A DNA stretch of 47,606 nucleotides. Source: DATCJY01 sp036562565 (lineage in GTDB: Bacteria > Bacteroidota > Bacteroidia > Flavobacteriales_D > Sanyastnellaceae). The notes beneath the pieces are model-generated. The model saw nothing but the letters and a program-made list of their open reading frames with translations. It was not told the DNA's origin and searched no databases. Below, in pieces: positions 25,884-34,158 of the stretch (position 1 is its first letter; the number at the start of each line of letters is the position of its first letter). The position numbers and the translations under genes were made by a program. The stretch lies in NCBI GenBank assembly GCA_036562565.1, contig DATCJY010000040.1:1-47606 (forward strand), read 5' to 3'.

Positions 25884-28154
25884 TTAATTCAATTGTGTTT
25901 CCATCTCAGCGATTGTGCTTTTCCACTCCTCATTGAAGGCAATAAAATGTACTTGCCCTGTCATGAGATCATGTACGGCTCCCACCATTCCTATCTCTCC
26001 TTTCCTCAACATCTCATCAATGAGTGGGCTATTCCTTCTTATCTCCATCATGGTGTGGCGCACATTGAGGCGTGTCACATTGTTCACGAATGTTTCATTG
26101 CTTGAGTTGCGGTTTGTGCGGGTTTCAACTTCAGCATCTATAGCAGGTTGAATCTTTTCCAGAATGTTGGTTACGTTGCCAAGTCGTACACCGTCACATG
26201 CCGCCTTCACTGCACCACAATTGGTATGACCTTTCACAACGATAAGCTTGGCACCTGCTACTTTGGTTGCATACTCCACGCTCCCTATTACTTCCGGTGT
26301 AGCCACACTTCCTGCAACACGTGCATTAAAGATATCACCCAATCCTAAATCAAAGATTGTTTCGGAGGTTGAACGACTATCAATACAACCTACCAACACT
26401 GCCATTGGGTGTTGTTCCTTATATGTTCGTTTAGCTTGTCTGAGCAAATCGCGGTTACGACTTTGACCTTCTATGAATCGCTTGTTTCCTTCACGCAAGA
26501 TATCAAGCACACGTGCCGGTGTAAGCTCTGCTTGTACCTCTTTGGTGATAATGTCTTTATAAACTATGATTTCAGGGATTTTGTAAACCTCTTTGAACCC
26601 TAAAAGACTCAATTTGATATTACCCGAGTATTCGCACTCCGCTTTGAACTCTCGGATATACTCAAGCACATCATAATCGATGTAGTCCGTATCACTTGCA
26701 TCTAGTACAACTTCCGAGCCATCTTCCAACTCATTCAATGTCGTTACCAATGGTTCCTTATTAAGAAATGTAACATGAGGTGCAAGCTTTATGCGAATGA
26801 TTTCTCCTGCAGGGTATCGCTCTGTAGAATGCCTGAAGCCACTTCTTCGGTTGTTGCGGAGAATAAAAAAGAAGGCTACTGCTAGTCCTACAATTATTCC
26901 CACCAATAAATCAGTGAAGAAGATGGCTACAACCGTTGTCACAAAAGGGAGAAACTGGTGCATCCCTTTTTGATACATTTCCTTAAATACCGTAACGCTG
27001 GCCAGCTTGTAACCGGTGAGCAACAAAATAGCTGCCAGAGCAGAATAAGGTATCATATTCAGATAACGCGCAGCAAACAGTGTACTTACGAGCAACAGAA
27101 TACCATGCATGATGGCAGATAGCTTGGTCTTTGCCCCGGCATTGAGGTTTACAGAACTTCTCACTACAACCGAAGTAACGGGAATTCCTCCTATTAAGCC
27201 TGCTGTCATATTCCCCACCCCTTGGGCAATCAACTCACGGTTAGGCGGACTGTATCGCCTTTCCTGATCCAGCTTATCCACGGCCTCAAGGTTGAGCAAT
27301 GTCTCCAGAGAAGCCACCACTGCAATCTTTATAGCAATGATATATATCGTTAATCGGGATAACGCACTCCAATCCGGCAATGTGAACATTCCTGACACTT
27401 CACGGAATGATTCAAAAACTGGTAGAGTGACTAAATGCTCTTGGCCGATATACAATGATGGCGCATAGACTTTGAAGACAGCATTGAGTGCAATGCCCAA
27501 TAAAACCGCTACCAATGCAGATGGTAATGGAAGCTTCTTCAATCGCGACTTATCCCATACGAGCATTAAGCCAATACAGCACAGTGTTACAATAATAGCA
27601 CCCCAGCTGATGTAATTGGTCATGTTCCAGAGTTCGGTGATGGTGTTTTGTCCATCGGACTGAAAAAAGCTGAAGTCTCCCTCAACATCCTTATCGTAGC
27701 CAACGGCATGAGGGATTTGTTTAAAGATAAGGATGATACCAATGGCTGCAAGCAGACCTTTGATAACAGAAGATGGAAAATAGTTGGAAATAACTCCTGC
27801 TTTTGCCACTCCTAATATGACCTGAATGACACCGGCCAATACGACCGCTACAAGAAAAAGAGGAAATACTCTTTCCAATGCTCCCTCAGCACCGAAGCTA
27901 CCAGGAGTGTGCAAGGTCTCAATGGAAGTGGCTACAATGGCTGTTAGCCCCGCTGCCGGACCACTGACACTGGAATGAGAACCACTGAGAAAACCTACGA
28001 CTATACCACCTACGATGCCCGCTATAAGTCCTGATAATAGCGGAGCACCCGATGCCAGCGCCACACCTAGACATAATGGTAATGCTACAAGAAAAACAAC
28101 CAGCGATGCAGGGAAATCCATACCCAGGTGTTTGAAACTAACAGAACTCTTCAT
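25884..28154 (-). CDS. SulP-family anion transporter fused to beta-carbonic anhydrase
   Basis: A 756-residue membrane protein joining three parts. Residues about 1-400 are a SulP/SLC26 transporter (start GMDFPASLVVFLVALPLCLG, core VSGPAAGLTAIVATS). About 430-540 is a STAS-type domain (VVLDASDTDYIDYDVLEYI). About 555-756 is a beta-carbonic anhydrase. The anhydrase keeps its zinc ligands and active-site pair: Cys589, Asp591 and Arg593 in CIDSRS, and His643 and Cys646 in HTNCGA. It should therefore be active. Known SulP members carry bicarbonate or sulfate; the fused enzyme points to bicarbonate uptake coupled to interconversion with CO2 at the inner membrane. That coupling is inference. A small exported protein gene lies 152 bp upstream on the same strand. 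Confidence 0.93.
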   Translation of the reverse strand: MKSSVSFKHLGMDFPASLVVFLVALPLCLGVALASGAPLLSGLIAGIVGGIVVGFLSGSHSSVSGPAAGLTAIVATSIETLHTPGSFGAEGALERVFPLFLVAVVLAGVIQVILGVAKAGVISNYFPSSVIKGLLAAIGIILIFKQIPHAVGYDKDVEGDFSFFQSDGQNTITELWNMTNYISWGAIIVTLCCIGLMLVWDKSRLKKLPLPSALVAVLLGIALNAVFKVYAPSLYIGQEHLVTLPVFESFREVSGMFTLPDWSALSRLTIYIIAIKIAVVASLETLLNLEAVDKLDQERRYSPPNRELIAQGVGNMTAGLIGGIPVTSVVVRSSVNLNAGAKTKLSAIMHGILLLVSTLFAARYLNMIPYSALAAILLLTGYKLASVTVFKEMYQKGMHQFLPFVTTVVAIFFTDLLVGIIVGLAVAFFFILRNNRRSGFRHSTERYPAGEIIRIKLAPHVTFLNKEPLVTTLNELEDGSEVVLDASDTDYIDYDVLEYIREFKAECEYSGNIKLSLLGFKEVYKIPEIIVYKDIITKEVQAELTPARVLDILREGNKRFIEGQSRNRDLLRQAKRTYKEQHPMAVLVGCIDSRSTSETIFDLGLGDIFNARVAGSVATPEVIGSVEYATKVAGAKLIVVKGHTNCGAVKAACDGVRLGNVTNILEKIQPAIDAEVETRTNRNSSNETFVNNVTRLNVRHTMMEIRRNSPLIDEMLRKGEIGMVGAVHDLMTGQVHFIAFNEEWKSTIAEMETQLN

Positions 28155-28278
28155 AATGAATGATACATGTAATATGTTTTACGTTTTTTGATAGTTGAAT
28201 AGGAATGAATGAAAAAAACCAAGGGTCCAACAGCCACGGCCATTGAACACATTGAAAGTTTTATTTCATTTTGATGTA

Positions 28279-28300
28279 GCATACAGCGACCGCTGTATGC
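28279..28300 (-). terminator. Hairpin after the 94-residue exported protein gene
   Basis: Perfect 10-bp arms GCATACAGCG (28279-28288) and CGCTGTATGC (28291-28300) separated by AC, starting 7 bp after the stop at 28307. On the minus strand no clear U-tract follows, so it may be a 3'-end structure or leaky terminator before the SulP gene. Confidence 0.5.
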
Positions 28301-28306
28301 AATCAA

Positions 28307-28591
28307 TTAAAGCTCCGGAGGGAGCTCTATTCTATTCGACTCGTAACGACATATTGCAGATGAATCATAGACTTCTAACAGACTCTTTGAATCAATCACA
28401 TTAAATGCCATTATGATATGAGTTGGAATATCTCCTTTACTGATCTTGCCGGTACCATGTGTTTCCTCTTCCTCCTCAGCGCCCATTACTACACTGATAG
28501 ACGTTGTCTCTCCCAACAAATGTTGGAGAGTTGCTCCTGCGTGAATCAAAAGCAAACCCGAAATGAGTGATATGATAAGTAGGTACCTCAT
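28307..28591 (-). CDS. Small exported protein of unknown function
   Basis: A 94-residue protein I do not recognise. The N-terminus is a hydrophobic signal or anchor (about 1-20, LLIISLISGLLLIHAGA). A very acidic patch (GAEEEEETHGTGK) is near residue 37, and a more structured half follows (HIIMAFNVIDSKSLLEVY). There is one cysteine near residue 81. It lies upstream of the SulP-carbonic anhydrase gene in the same direction with a hairpin between them, so a link is possible but unproven. Coding status is supported by the signal-like N-terminus and its fit between divergent promoters. Confidence 0.6.
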   Translation of the reverse strand: MRYLLIISLISGLLLIHAGATLQHLLGETTSISVVMGAEEEEETHGTGKISKGDIPTHIIMAFNVIDSKSLLEVYDSSAICRYESNRIELPPEL

Positions 28592-28684
28592 CGTTTACGG
28601 TTTGCAAATTATATCCCTCATAGCCTTTATCTCCGATTTTTATATTTCGTTAACCACATTGCATGCATCCAATCGGAAATATAA

Positions 28685-28717
28685 TTGCGTCTAAGGACTA
28701 AAAAACGAGCAACTTTG
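28685..28717 (+). promoter_or_regulatory. Possible promoter of the 130-residue exported protein gene
   Basis: TTG at 28685-28687, 22-nt spacer, CAACTTTG at 28710-28717, which is one mismatch from TAnnTTTG. It lies about 41 bp before the ATG at 28759. Confidence 0.35.
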
Positions 28718-28758
28718 TATCATCTTAGCGTACTGAATAACGATATATCCATAACCCC

Positions 28759-29151
28759 ATGAAATATCTCTGCACATTCATCTTCTTACTGCTATTATTT
28801 AGCACAGCATCGTTTGCTCAACGCACAGCGTCCGCATCCAGCACTACCGCTTTTAAGAATACCTCCTCTGGTACCGTAGAATCACAATACTCTTTTGCGC
28901 AAGCTTTATCACCCGAAGAAGCTGAAGAAATCATAAGATGGGCAGAAGCCAATGCTCCACACATCGAAATCATCTTAAACCAAAACAAAACGGCATTCAC
29001 CTTGCGTGTTTCGAATGAATACAATACGCAATCTGTATATCTGAAGACCTTTTTGCAAGCCGGCATTTCCGAAATCACATATACTGAAAACGGACTCACG
29101 AAAACGTATCCTGTTTCCGAATTTTTGGAAGCTATGAATGTGAATCCATAG
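28759..29151 (+). CDS. Small secreted protein of unknown function
   Basis: A 130-residue protein I do not recognise. Signal peptide about 1-20 (FIFLLLLFSTASFA, then Q at the mature start). A Ser/Thr-rich stretch is followed by a helix (SPEEAEEIIRWAEANAPHIE) and strand-like segments (FTLRVSNEYN, EITYTENGLTKTYPVSEF), which suggest a small alpha/beta domain. There are no cysteines after the signal. It is convergent with thiL and alone on its strand. Confidence 0.65.
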   Translation: MKYLCTFIFLLLLFSTASFAQRTASASSTTAFKNTSSGTVESQYSFAQALSPEEAEEIIRWAEANAPHIEIILNQNKTAFTLRVSNEYNTQSVYLKTFLQAGISEITYTENGLTKTYPVSEFLEAMNVNP

Positions 29152-29326
29152 CGTGCAACCGTGGTCACACAGTTCTCTGGCACCGGGAAAGAACATTCAC
29201 ATGGCAATACTTCTTCCACGCTACCAACAATAGCTTGGCACCACTTGGTGTGAATATTCTGAAAGTACAAACGCACGAATCCGGTTATGTCATCCGACAA
29301 TCATCCTAGTATATAAAAACAAACAA

Positions 29327-29349
29327 TGCGGTTCGCTTCGCGAACCGCA
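29327..29349. terminator. Hairpin between the small secreted protein gene and thiL
   Basis: TGCGGTTCGC (29327-29336), loop TTC, GCGAACCGCA (29340-29349). It lies in a convergent gap, 33 bp beyond the thiL stop, and is followed on the plus strand by CTTCTATTT. It probably serves both directions. Confidence 0.7.
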
Positions 29350-29381
29350 CTTCTATTTAAACCAAATAAATTATCCGTTTC

Positions 29382-30422
29382 TTATCCGGCTATACCATCC
29401 CATCCTTGTGCGCGCAACTCAATACATTCACCACCTTTGGCGATGAGATGACAAGGATCGCCTTGGCCAGTTGCATGACCTATTACGGTTAAGTTAGGAT
29501 TACCTTTAATCTTGTCGTAATCACTGTGTTTAATTGTGAAGAGCAACTCATAATCCTCTCCACCATTCAAAGCACACATTGTATAATCTAGGTTGAATTC
29601 TTTTGCTGCTTCAATGGTTCGAGGAGACACAGGGATTTTCTCTTCATACAAATCAAATCCTACACCGCTTTGTTCTGATAAATGTTTTATCTCTGAGGCC
29701 AGTCCATCCGAAATATCAATCATGGAGGTAGGCTGGACTTCTAGCTTTTCCAAAAGATCTACGATATCAACTCTTGGCTCCGGCTTTAATTGACGCTCCA
29801 AGATATAATCATAACCTGTCAAGTCAGGTTGAGTGGTAGGGGCGGCTTTGAAAACTTCTTTTTCTCTTTCCAAGATTTGCAAGCCCATGTATGCCCCACC
29901 CAAGTCACCGGACACTACCAACAAATCGTGTTCACGGGCAGCACTACGAGTAACTATCTTATTAGGATCGACATAGCCCACCGCAGAAATAGAGATGATT
30001 AAACCGGACTTACTGCTAGTGGTATCTCCACCTACCAAGTCCACATTATAATTATTGCAAGCAAGTAGAATACCTGCATAGAGCTCCTCCAATGCCTCGA
30101 GTGAGAACCGATTGCTAACGGCAATACTCACCGTTATTTGAGCAGGAATGGCATTCATGGCGCATACATCGCTTAAGTTTACAGCTACACTCTTATACCC
30201 CAAATGCTTGAGCGGAGTGTACATCAAATCAAAGTGAACGCCTTCCACCAGCATATCGGTGGTTAGAACCACTTGCTTGCCGGTAGGCGCTTCCAAAATG
30301 GCGGCATCATCACCAACACCCTTTATCGTAGATTTATTCTGAAGGAGTATGGTGGAAGTAAGGCGCTCAATAAGTCTGAATTCGCCAAGCGTGGATATTT
30401 CCGTACGTTGTTCGTGTGTCAT
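29382..30422 (-). CDS. thiL: Thiamine-monophosphate kinase
   Basis: A 346-residue enzyme that phosphorylates thiamine monophosphate to the active diphosphate cofactor. The N-terminal motif LGEFRLIERLT is followed by the metal- and ATP-binding GVGDDAAI near residue 36 and TTDMLVEGVHFDLMYTPLKH, all hallmarks of ThiL. The later motifs GDLGGAYMG and MIDISDGLASEIKHL are also present. I prefer the ATG at 30420-30422 because the family motif begins just after it; an in-frame ATG at 30479 would add 19 residues of unlikely sequence. It follows recJ in the same direction (69 bp) and is probably co-transcribed. Confidence 0.95.
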   Translation of the reverse strand: MTHEQRTEISTLGEFRLIERLTSTILLQNKSTIKGVGDDAAILEAPTGKQVVLTTDMLVEGVHFDLMYTPLKHLGYKSVAVNLSDVCAMNAIPAQITVSIAVSNRFSLEALEELYAGILLACNNYNVDLVGGDTTSSKSGLIISISAVGYVDPNKIVTRSAAREHDLLVVSGDLGGAYMGLQILEREKEVFKAAPTTQPDLTGYDYILERQLKPEPRVDIVDLLEKLEVQPTSMIDISDGLASEIKHLSEQSGVGFDLYEEKIPVSPRTIEAAKEFNLDYTMCALNGGEDYELLFTIKHSDYDKIKGNPNLTVIGHATGQGDPCHLIAKGGECIELRAQGWDGIAG

Positions 30423-30491
30423 GCTTTTATCAAAAAATAGCGGCTGCAAAGGTGCTTTGCCTTTTGCCAAAATCCGCATTGTTTATACTGT

Positions 30492-32213
30492 TTATTCTTC
30501 GGATTTTCGGATATCCTTGACGGATAATTGAAGTGTAGTGACACCATTAAAGTGATTCTCATTAAGAGAAAAAACAATGTCCACTTCGTTTCCTGCAGTC
30601 ATGTATTGTGCCCATTTACCTAAGCCAAATCCAATACCATCGAACGTGAGTTTGTCATCATTTCCTTGCATAAGATGCAATTTGAGATGCGAGCCATCCT
30701 GCCCTACAGCTCTTGTAAACCGAGCATCGCGTACTCTGCGGGCCATAAAAACCGGCCGCATATTCTCCGGGCCGTACGGGCTAAATTGCTTGATAATGCG
30801 GTAGAATTTAGGAGTAATCTGTTCAAGTTTTATTTCGGCATCATACTCGATAAATGGCTGTGGCAATCGGTTATTGAGGCGCTGAGAAACGCATTGGTCA
30901 AACTTCTCGCGAAAAGCTAAATATTTATCGGATTTCAGTGTAAGTCCTGCAGCCATGGTATGGCCTCCAAATTGCTCCAACAAATCCGAGCACTCTTCCA
31001 ACAATTCGAACATGTCAAGCCCATGAATGGAGCGCGCACTACCCACCATTTTCTCTCCATCGTCCACAAGTACTATCGTTGGTTTGTAGTGGCTCTCAAT
31101 TAATCGGGATGCCACTATACCCACCACTCCCTTGTGCCAGCCCTTACCCGCAACTACAGTCGAAAAAGACGAATGATAAAATTCATCTTCCATAATGCGC
31201 TGCAACGCCTCTGAAGTAATGTTTTTATCCAGCTCCTTTCTTGTACCGTTCACCTCTTCCAGATTGGGACTGAGCTTCATGGCACGCTCCAAATCCGGAG
31301 CAAGTAATAATTCAACTGCTTGTTTGCCGCTATAAATCCTGCCTGCCGCATTGATACGAGGAGCAAGAATGAATACGACATCCGATATCGTCAACTCTTG
31401 CTTGGTGAAATTGGCAGAGGTAAGCATGGCCTGGATACCCGGACGCTTCTTAGATTGGGCCAACAACTGAAGTCCGTAATAAGCCAAAATGCGATTTTCT
31501 CCATTCAAAGGAACGATATCCGCACCTATGGAAACTGTCAGCAAATCCAAGTGTCTCAGGAGAAATTCCTGATCATATCCAAGTGTGATGAATAAAGCCT
31601 GGAGCATTTTGAATCCCACTCCACATCCGCTAAGTCCCTTGTAGGGATAATTGCAATCGCTGCGATGAGGATCCAGCACTGCGACCGCAGGTGGAATATC
31701 CATCACCTGATGGTGATCGCACACAATCACATCTATCCCCTTATCGGCTGCATAACGAATCTTGAGTCCATCTCTTACTCCACAATCCAAAGTAATTATG
31801 AGTGATGCTCCGATGCTCTCTGCATAATCCACTCCTGCATAGGAAAATCCATAACCCTCCGTGTAGCGGTCCGGGATGTAATAATCACAGGTTACGCCCA
31901 GTTCAGTAAGCACTGTATAGACCAAGGTCACAGACGTTGTTCCATCCACGTCATAATCACCATAGACCAGCACCTTTTCATTTCGCTCAATACATTGAAC
32001 CAGCCGCTGAACAGCTTGCCCCATATCTTTCATCAGAAATGGGTCGTGCAACTTGGCTAAATCCGGGCGAAAAAAATCGCGGGCCTCATTAAAAGTTTTG
32101 ACCCCGCGCAAGACCAACAACTGCGCTATGGTTTCATCTATGGATAGCACCTGTGCCAACTCCTTGACCACTGAGATATTTTCAACCGGTTTTGCTACCC
32201 AAATATTTGTCAT
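30492..32213 (-). CDS. recJ: Single-stranded-DNA-specific exonuclease RecJ
   Basis: A 573-residue 5'-3' single-strand DNA exonuclease for recombination and mismatch repair. The DHH phosphoesterase motifs are intact: VYGDYDVDGTTSVTLVY near residue 85, DCGVRDG, and the signature CDHHQV near residue 166. The DHHA1 part includes GGHTMAAGLTL, and the C-terminal OB-like domain is present. I chose the ATG at 32211-32213 (MTNIWVAKP); the ATG 27 bp upstream is less like the family. It is the first gene of recJ-thiL, divergent from the cysteine-repeat lipoprotein gene. Confidence 0.95.
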   Translation of the reverse strand: MTNIWVAKPVENISVVKELAQVLSIDETIAQLLVLRGVKTFNEARDFFRPDLAKLHDPFLMKDMGQAVQRLVQCIERNEKVLVYGDYDVDGTTSVTLVYTVLTELGVTCDYYIPDRYTEGYGFSYAGVDYAESIGASLIITLDCGVRDGLKIRYAADKGIDVIVCDHHQVMDIPPAVAVLDPHRSDCNYPYKGLSGCGVGFKMLQALFITLGYDQEFLLRHLDLLTVSIGADIVPLNGENRILAYYGLQLLAQSKKRPGIQAMLTSANFTKQELTISDVVFILAPRINAAGRIYSGKQAVELLLAPDLERAMKLSPNLEEVNGTRKELDKNITSEALQRIMEDEFYHSSFSTVVAGKGWHKGVVGIVASRLIESHYKPTIVLVDDGEKMVGSARSIHGLDMFELLEECSDLLEQFGGHTMAAGLTLKSDKYLAFREKFDQCVSQRLNNRLPQPFIEYDAEIKLEQITPKFYRIIKQFSPYGPENMRPVFMARRVRDARFTRAVGQDGSHLKLHLMQGNDDKLTFDGIGFGLGKWAQYMTAGNEVDIVFSLNENHFNGVTTLQLSVKDIRKSEE

Positions 32214-32357
32214 TGATGAAGTTACCTTGTTCTGTGACACCCAGCAATATTACTGGATTTTACGGCCTTATTAAACTCTTTTTGTTTGCAACTGCAACCA
32301 TTTGTTCTGTTAAAAGGTCTAAAAGCAGTATTTTCGACACCTGATAAATTTTCGCAA

Positions 32358-33392
32358 ATGAAATTCAAACATTATCTGATCGTATTTCTGGCATCCTTTG
32401 GCTTGTCTTTGTTCTTTGCAAGCTGTCTCAATGAGGATAATAAGATCCCACCAAACTGTTATGACCTCATCCAGAATAATGGTGAGGAGGGTGTTGACTG
32501 TGGAGGCCCGTGTGAAAAGGAATGTGACCACTGTACCAATGGTATTTTTGAACCTCACAAAGGCGAAACGTGGTTAGACTGTGGAGGACCATGCCCGGTA
32601 TGTCCACAATGTGCCAACGGTATCAAAGATGGTGACGAGGTAGGTATCGACTGTGGTGGTTCTTGCGGTGGTTGTGAAGCCCTCTGCAACGATGGTCTTT
32701 TGAACGGTTTTGAAAACGAAATCGATTGCCAATACGATATCGAAGGTGTTGAACTCGCTTGTGAACTTTGCCCTACTTGTACTGATGGTGTCATGAATGG
32801 TAACGAAGCGGGTATCGACTGTGGAGGCCCTAATTGCCCTGTATGTTGTACTTCGGGTAACTGCCGCAACGGTATGAGAGACGGAAACGAGTTCTGGGTA
32901 GACTGTGGTGGCTCTACTTGCCCTGATTGTCCTGATACACTTTCATTCCGCGTAGTTACTACAAATACCAACGCGTTTGTACCATCAAGCTTCTTCGCAG
33001 TGGATTACTCCAATGCTCCTGTGATTGATGTGATAACTACCGGTACAGCCTCAAATGGCTCTTCAATTATGATCCGCTTCTCAGAATATCCAACTCCTAA
33101 CCAAGAGTACAACTTGGCAACTGTTAACGCCAATGTTGCTTCCATCGCTTATACCGATGAGACAGGAGTTGTTTACTCTTCAGCATACGGTGGAGCATCC
33201 GGAAAAGTAACCTTTGTGAGAAAGGCTTATTTGGAATTGGAAAACAATACCAATGGACAGTGTAATAAACCTGTTGGAGAATACAGATACTGGAGAGCAA
33301 CTTTCTCTAATGTTGTTCTATCCAACATGGACGGAACACTTCAAATTCAGTTAACTGACGGTCTCATTCAAAAGACAATCTTCGAAAACTAA
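32358..33392 (+). CDS. Lipoprotein with six DCGG cysteine repeats
   Basis: A 344-residue lipoprotein. The start ATG at 32358 gives a signal with lipobox FFASC and lipidated Cys23; an in-frame ATG at 32286 would add a non-signal extension. Residues about 33-195 hold six imperfect repeats of the form NGxxDGxExGIDCGGxCxxC. Copies include DGDEVGIDCGGSCGGC, NGNEAGIDCGGPNCPVC and DGNEFWVDCGGSTCPDC. The fourth copy is diverged, with IDCQYDIEG in place of DCGG. The remaining C-terminal 150 residues form a beta-rich domain (TLSFRVVTTNTNAFVPSSF to IQLTDGLIQKTIFEN) without a known name. The repeats probably form small disulfide- or metal-stabilised units. The function is unknown. A -7-like TATTTTCG is at 32329-32336, and a strong terminator follows. 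Confidence 0.82.
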   Translation: MKFKHYLIVFLASFGLSLFFASCLNEDNKIPPNCYDLIQNNGEEGVDCGGPCEKECDHCTNGIFEPHKGETWLDCGGPCPVCPQCANGIKDGDEVGIDCGGSCGGCEALCNDGLLNGFENEIDCQYDIEGVELACELCPTCTDGVMNGNEAGIDCGGPNCPVCCTSGNCRNGMRDGNEFWVDCGGSTCPDCPDTLSFRVVTTNTNAFVPSSFFAVDYSNAPVIDVITTGTASNGSSIMIRFSEYPTPNQEYNLATVNANVASIAYTDETGVVYSSAYGGASGKVTFVRKAYLELENNTNGQCNKPVGEYRYWRATFSNVVLSNMDGTLQIQLTDGLIQKTIFEN

Positions 33393-33405
33393 TCACATAA
33401 AGAAC

Positions 33406-33438
33406 AAAAAAAGCCGCTGAAAATTCAGCGGCTTTTTT
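33406..33438. terminator. Bidirectional terminator between the DCGG lipoprotein and the response regulator
   Basis: AAAAAAGCCGCTGAA (33407-33421), 2-nt loop, TTCAGCGGCTTTTTT (33424-33438). It has a U-tract on both strands and lies between convergent genes. Confidence 0.92.
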
Positions 33439-33462
33439 ATATCCATCATATTACCATCTAAA

Positions 33463-34158
33463 TTAAGGAGCCAAGAGCTTAAATCCTCTTCCGTGAATAT
33501 TTAATATCTCCACGGAGTCATCGCCTTTGAGGTGTTTGCGCAGTTTGGCGATATACACATCCATGCTTCGGCCATTAAAGTAGTTATCATCTCCCCAGAT
33601 TGCCTTCAAAGCATAACTGCGCTCCATGACGTTGTTTTTATTCTTACACAAAAGATAAAGCAGTTCGTTCTCTTTGGTGGTGAGCTTCACTTCTGAATCA
33701 CCCAAGGATAGTTTTTGCTTGTTGTAGTCGAAGTGATATTTACCAATGTTGTATTGAACTGTTTCATTGCTATCGTCCGGCAATGCAGAAGTCCTTCTGA
33801 GAATTGCTGTCATTCTGGCCAACAATTCTTCCATGCTGAAGGGTTTAGTGATATAATCATCTCCTCCGGATTTGAATCCTTCAAGAGCATCTTCCTTCAT
33901 GCTTTTTGCAGTGAGAAAAAGAATCGGAGTGTGCTTGTCCTCTTCCCTGATTTCCTTTGCCAATGTAAATCCATCCTTCAACGGCATCATCACATCAAGC
34001 AAAATGAAATCGTAAGAACTACGTTTGAACATCTTAGCTCCTTCCACTCCATCAGTTGCCAACTCCGTATCGAAGTTCTTGGCGTTAAGGTATTCCTTAA
34101 GGAGTGTTCCCAAGTTTGGATCGTCCTCACATAAGAGAACTTTAGTTTTCCTTTTCAT
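33463..34158 (-). CDS. OmpR/PhoB-family response regulator (RprY-like)
   Basis: A 231-residue DNA-binding regulator. The receiver domain (about 1-120) has the acidic pair Glu11/Asp12/Asp13, the phosphoacceptor Asp55 in ILLDVMMP, the Thr in LFLTAKS and the Lys in ITKPFS. The winged-helix DNA-binding domain (about 130-228) has KLTTKENELLYLLCKNKNNV and MDVYIAKLRKHL. The gene overlaps the 3' end of the kinase gene upstream by 17 bp, so the pair is translationally linked. The pair resembles RprXY of Bacteroides; the signal is unknown. Confidence 0.94.
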   Translation of the reverse strand: MKRKTKVLLCEDDPNLGTLLKEYLNAKNFDTELATDGVEGAKMFKRSSYDFILLDVMMPLKDGFTLAKEIREEDKHTPILFLTAKSMKEDALEGFKSGGDDYITKPFSMEELLARMTAILRRTSALPDDSNETVQYNIGKYHFDYNKQKLSLGDSEVKLTTKENELLYLLCKNKNNVMERSYALKAIWGDDNYFNGRSMDVYIAKLRKHLKGDDSVEILNIHGRGFKLLAP

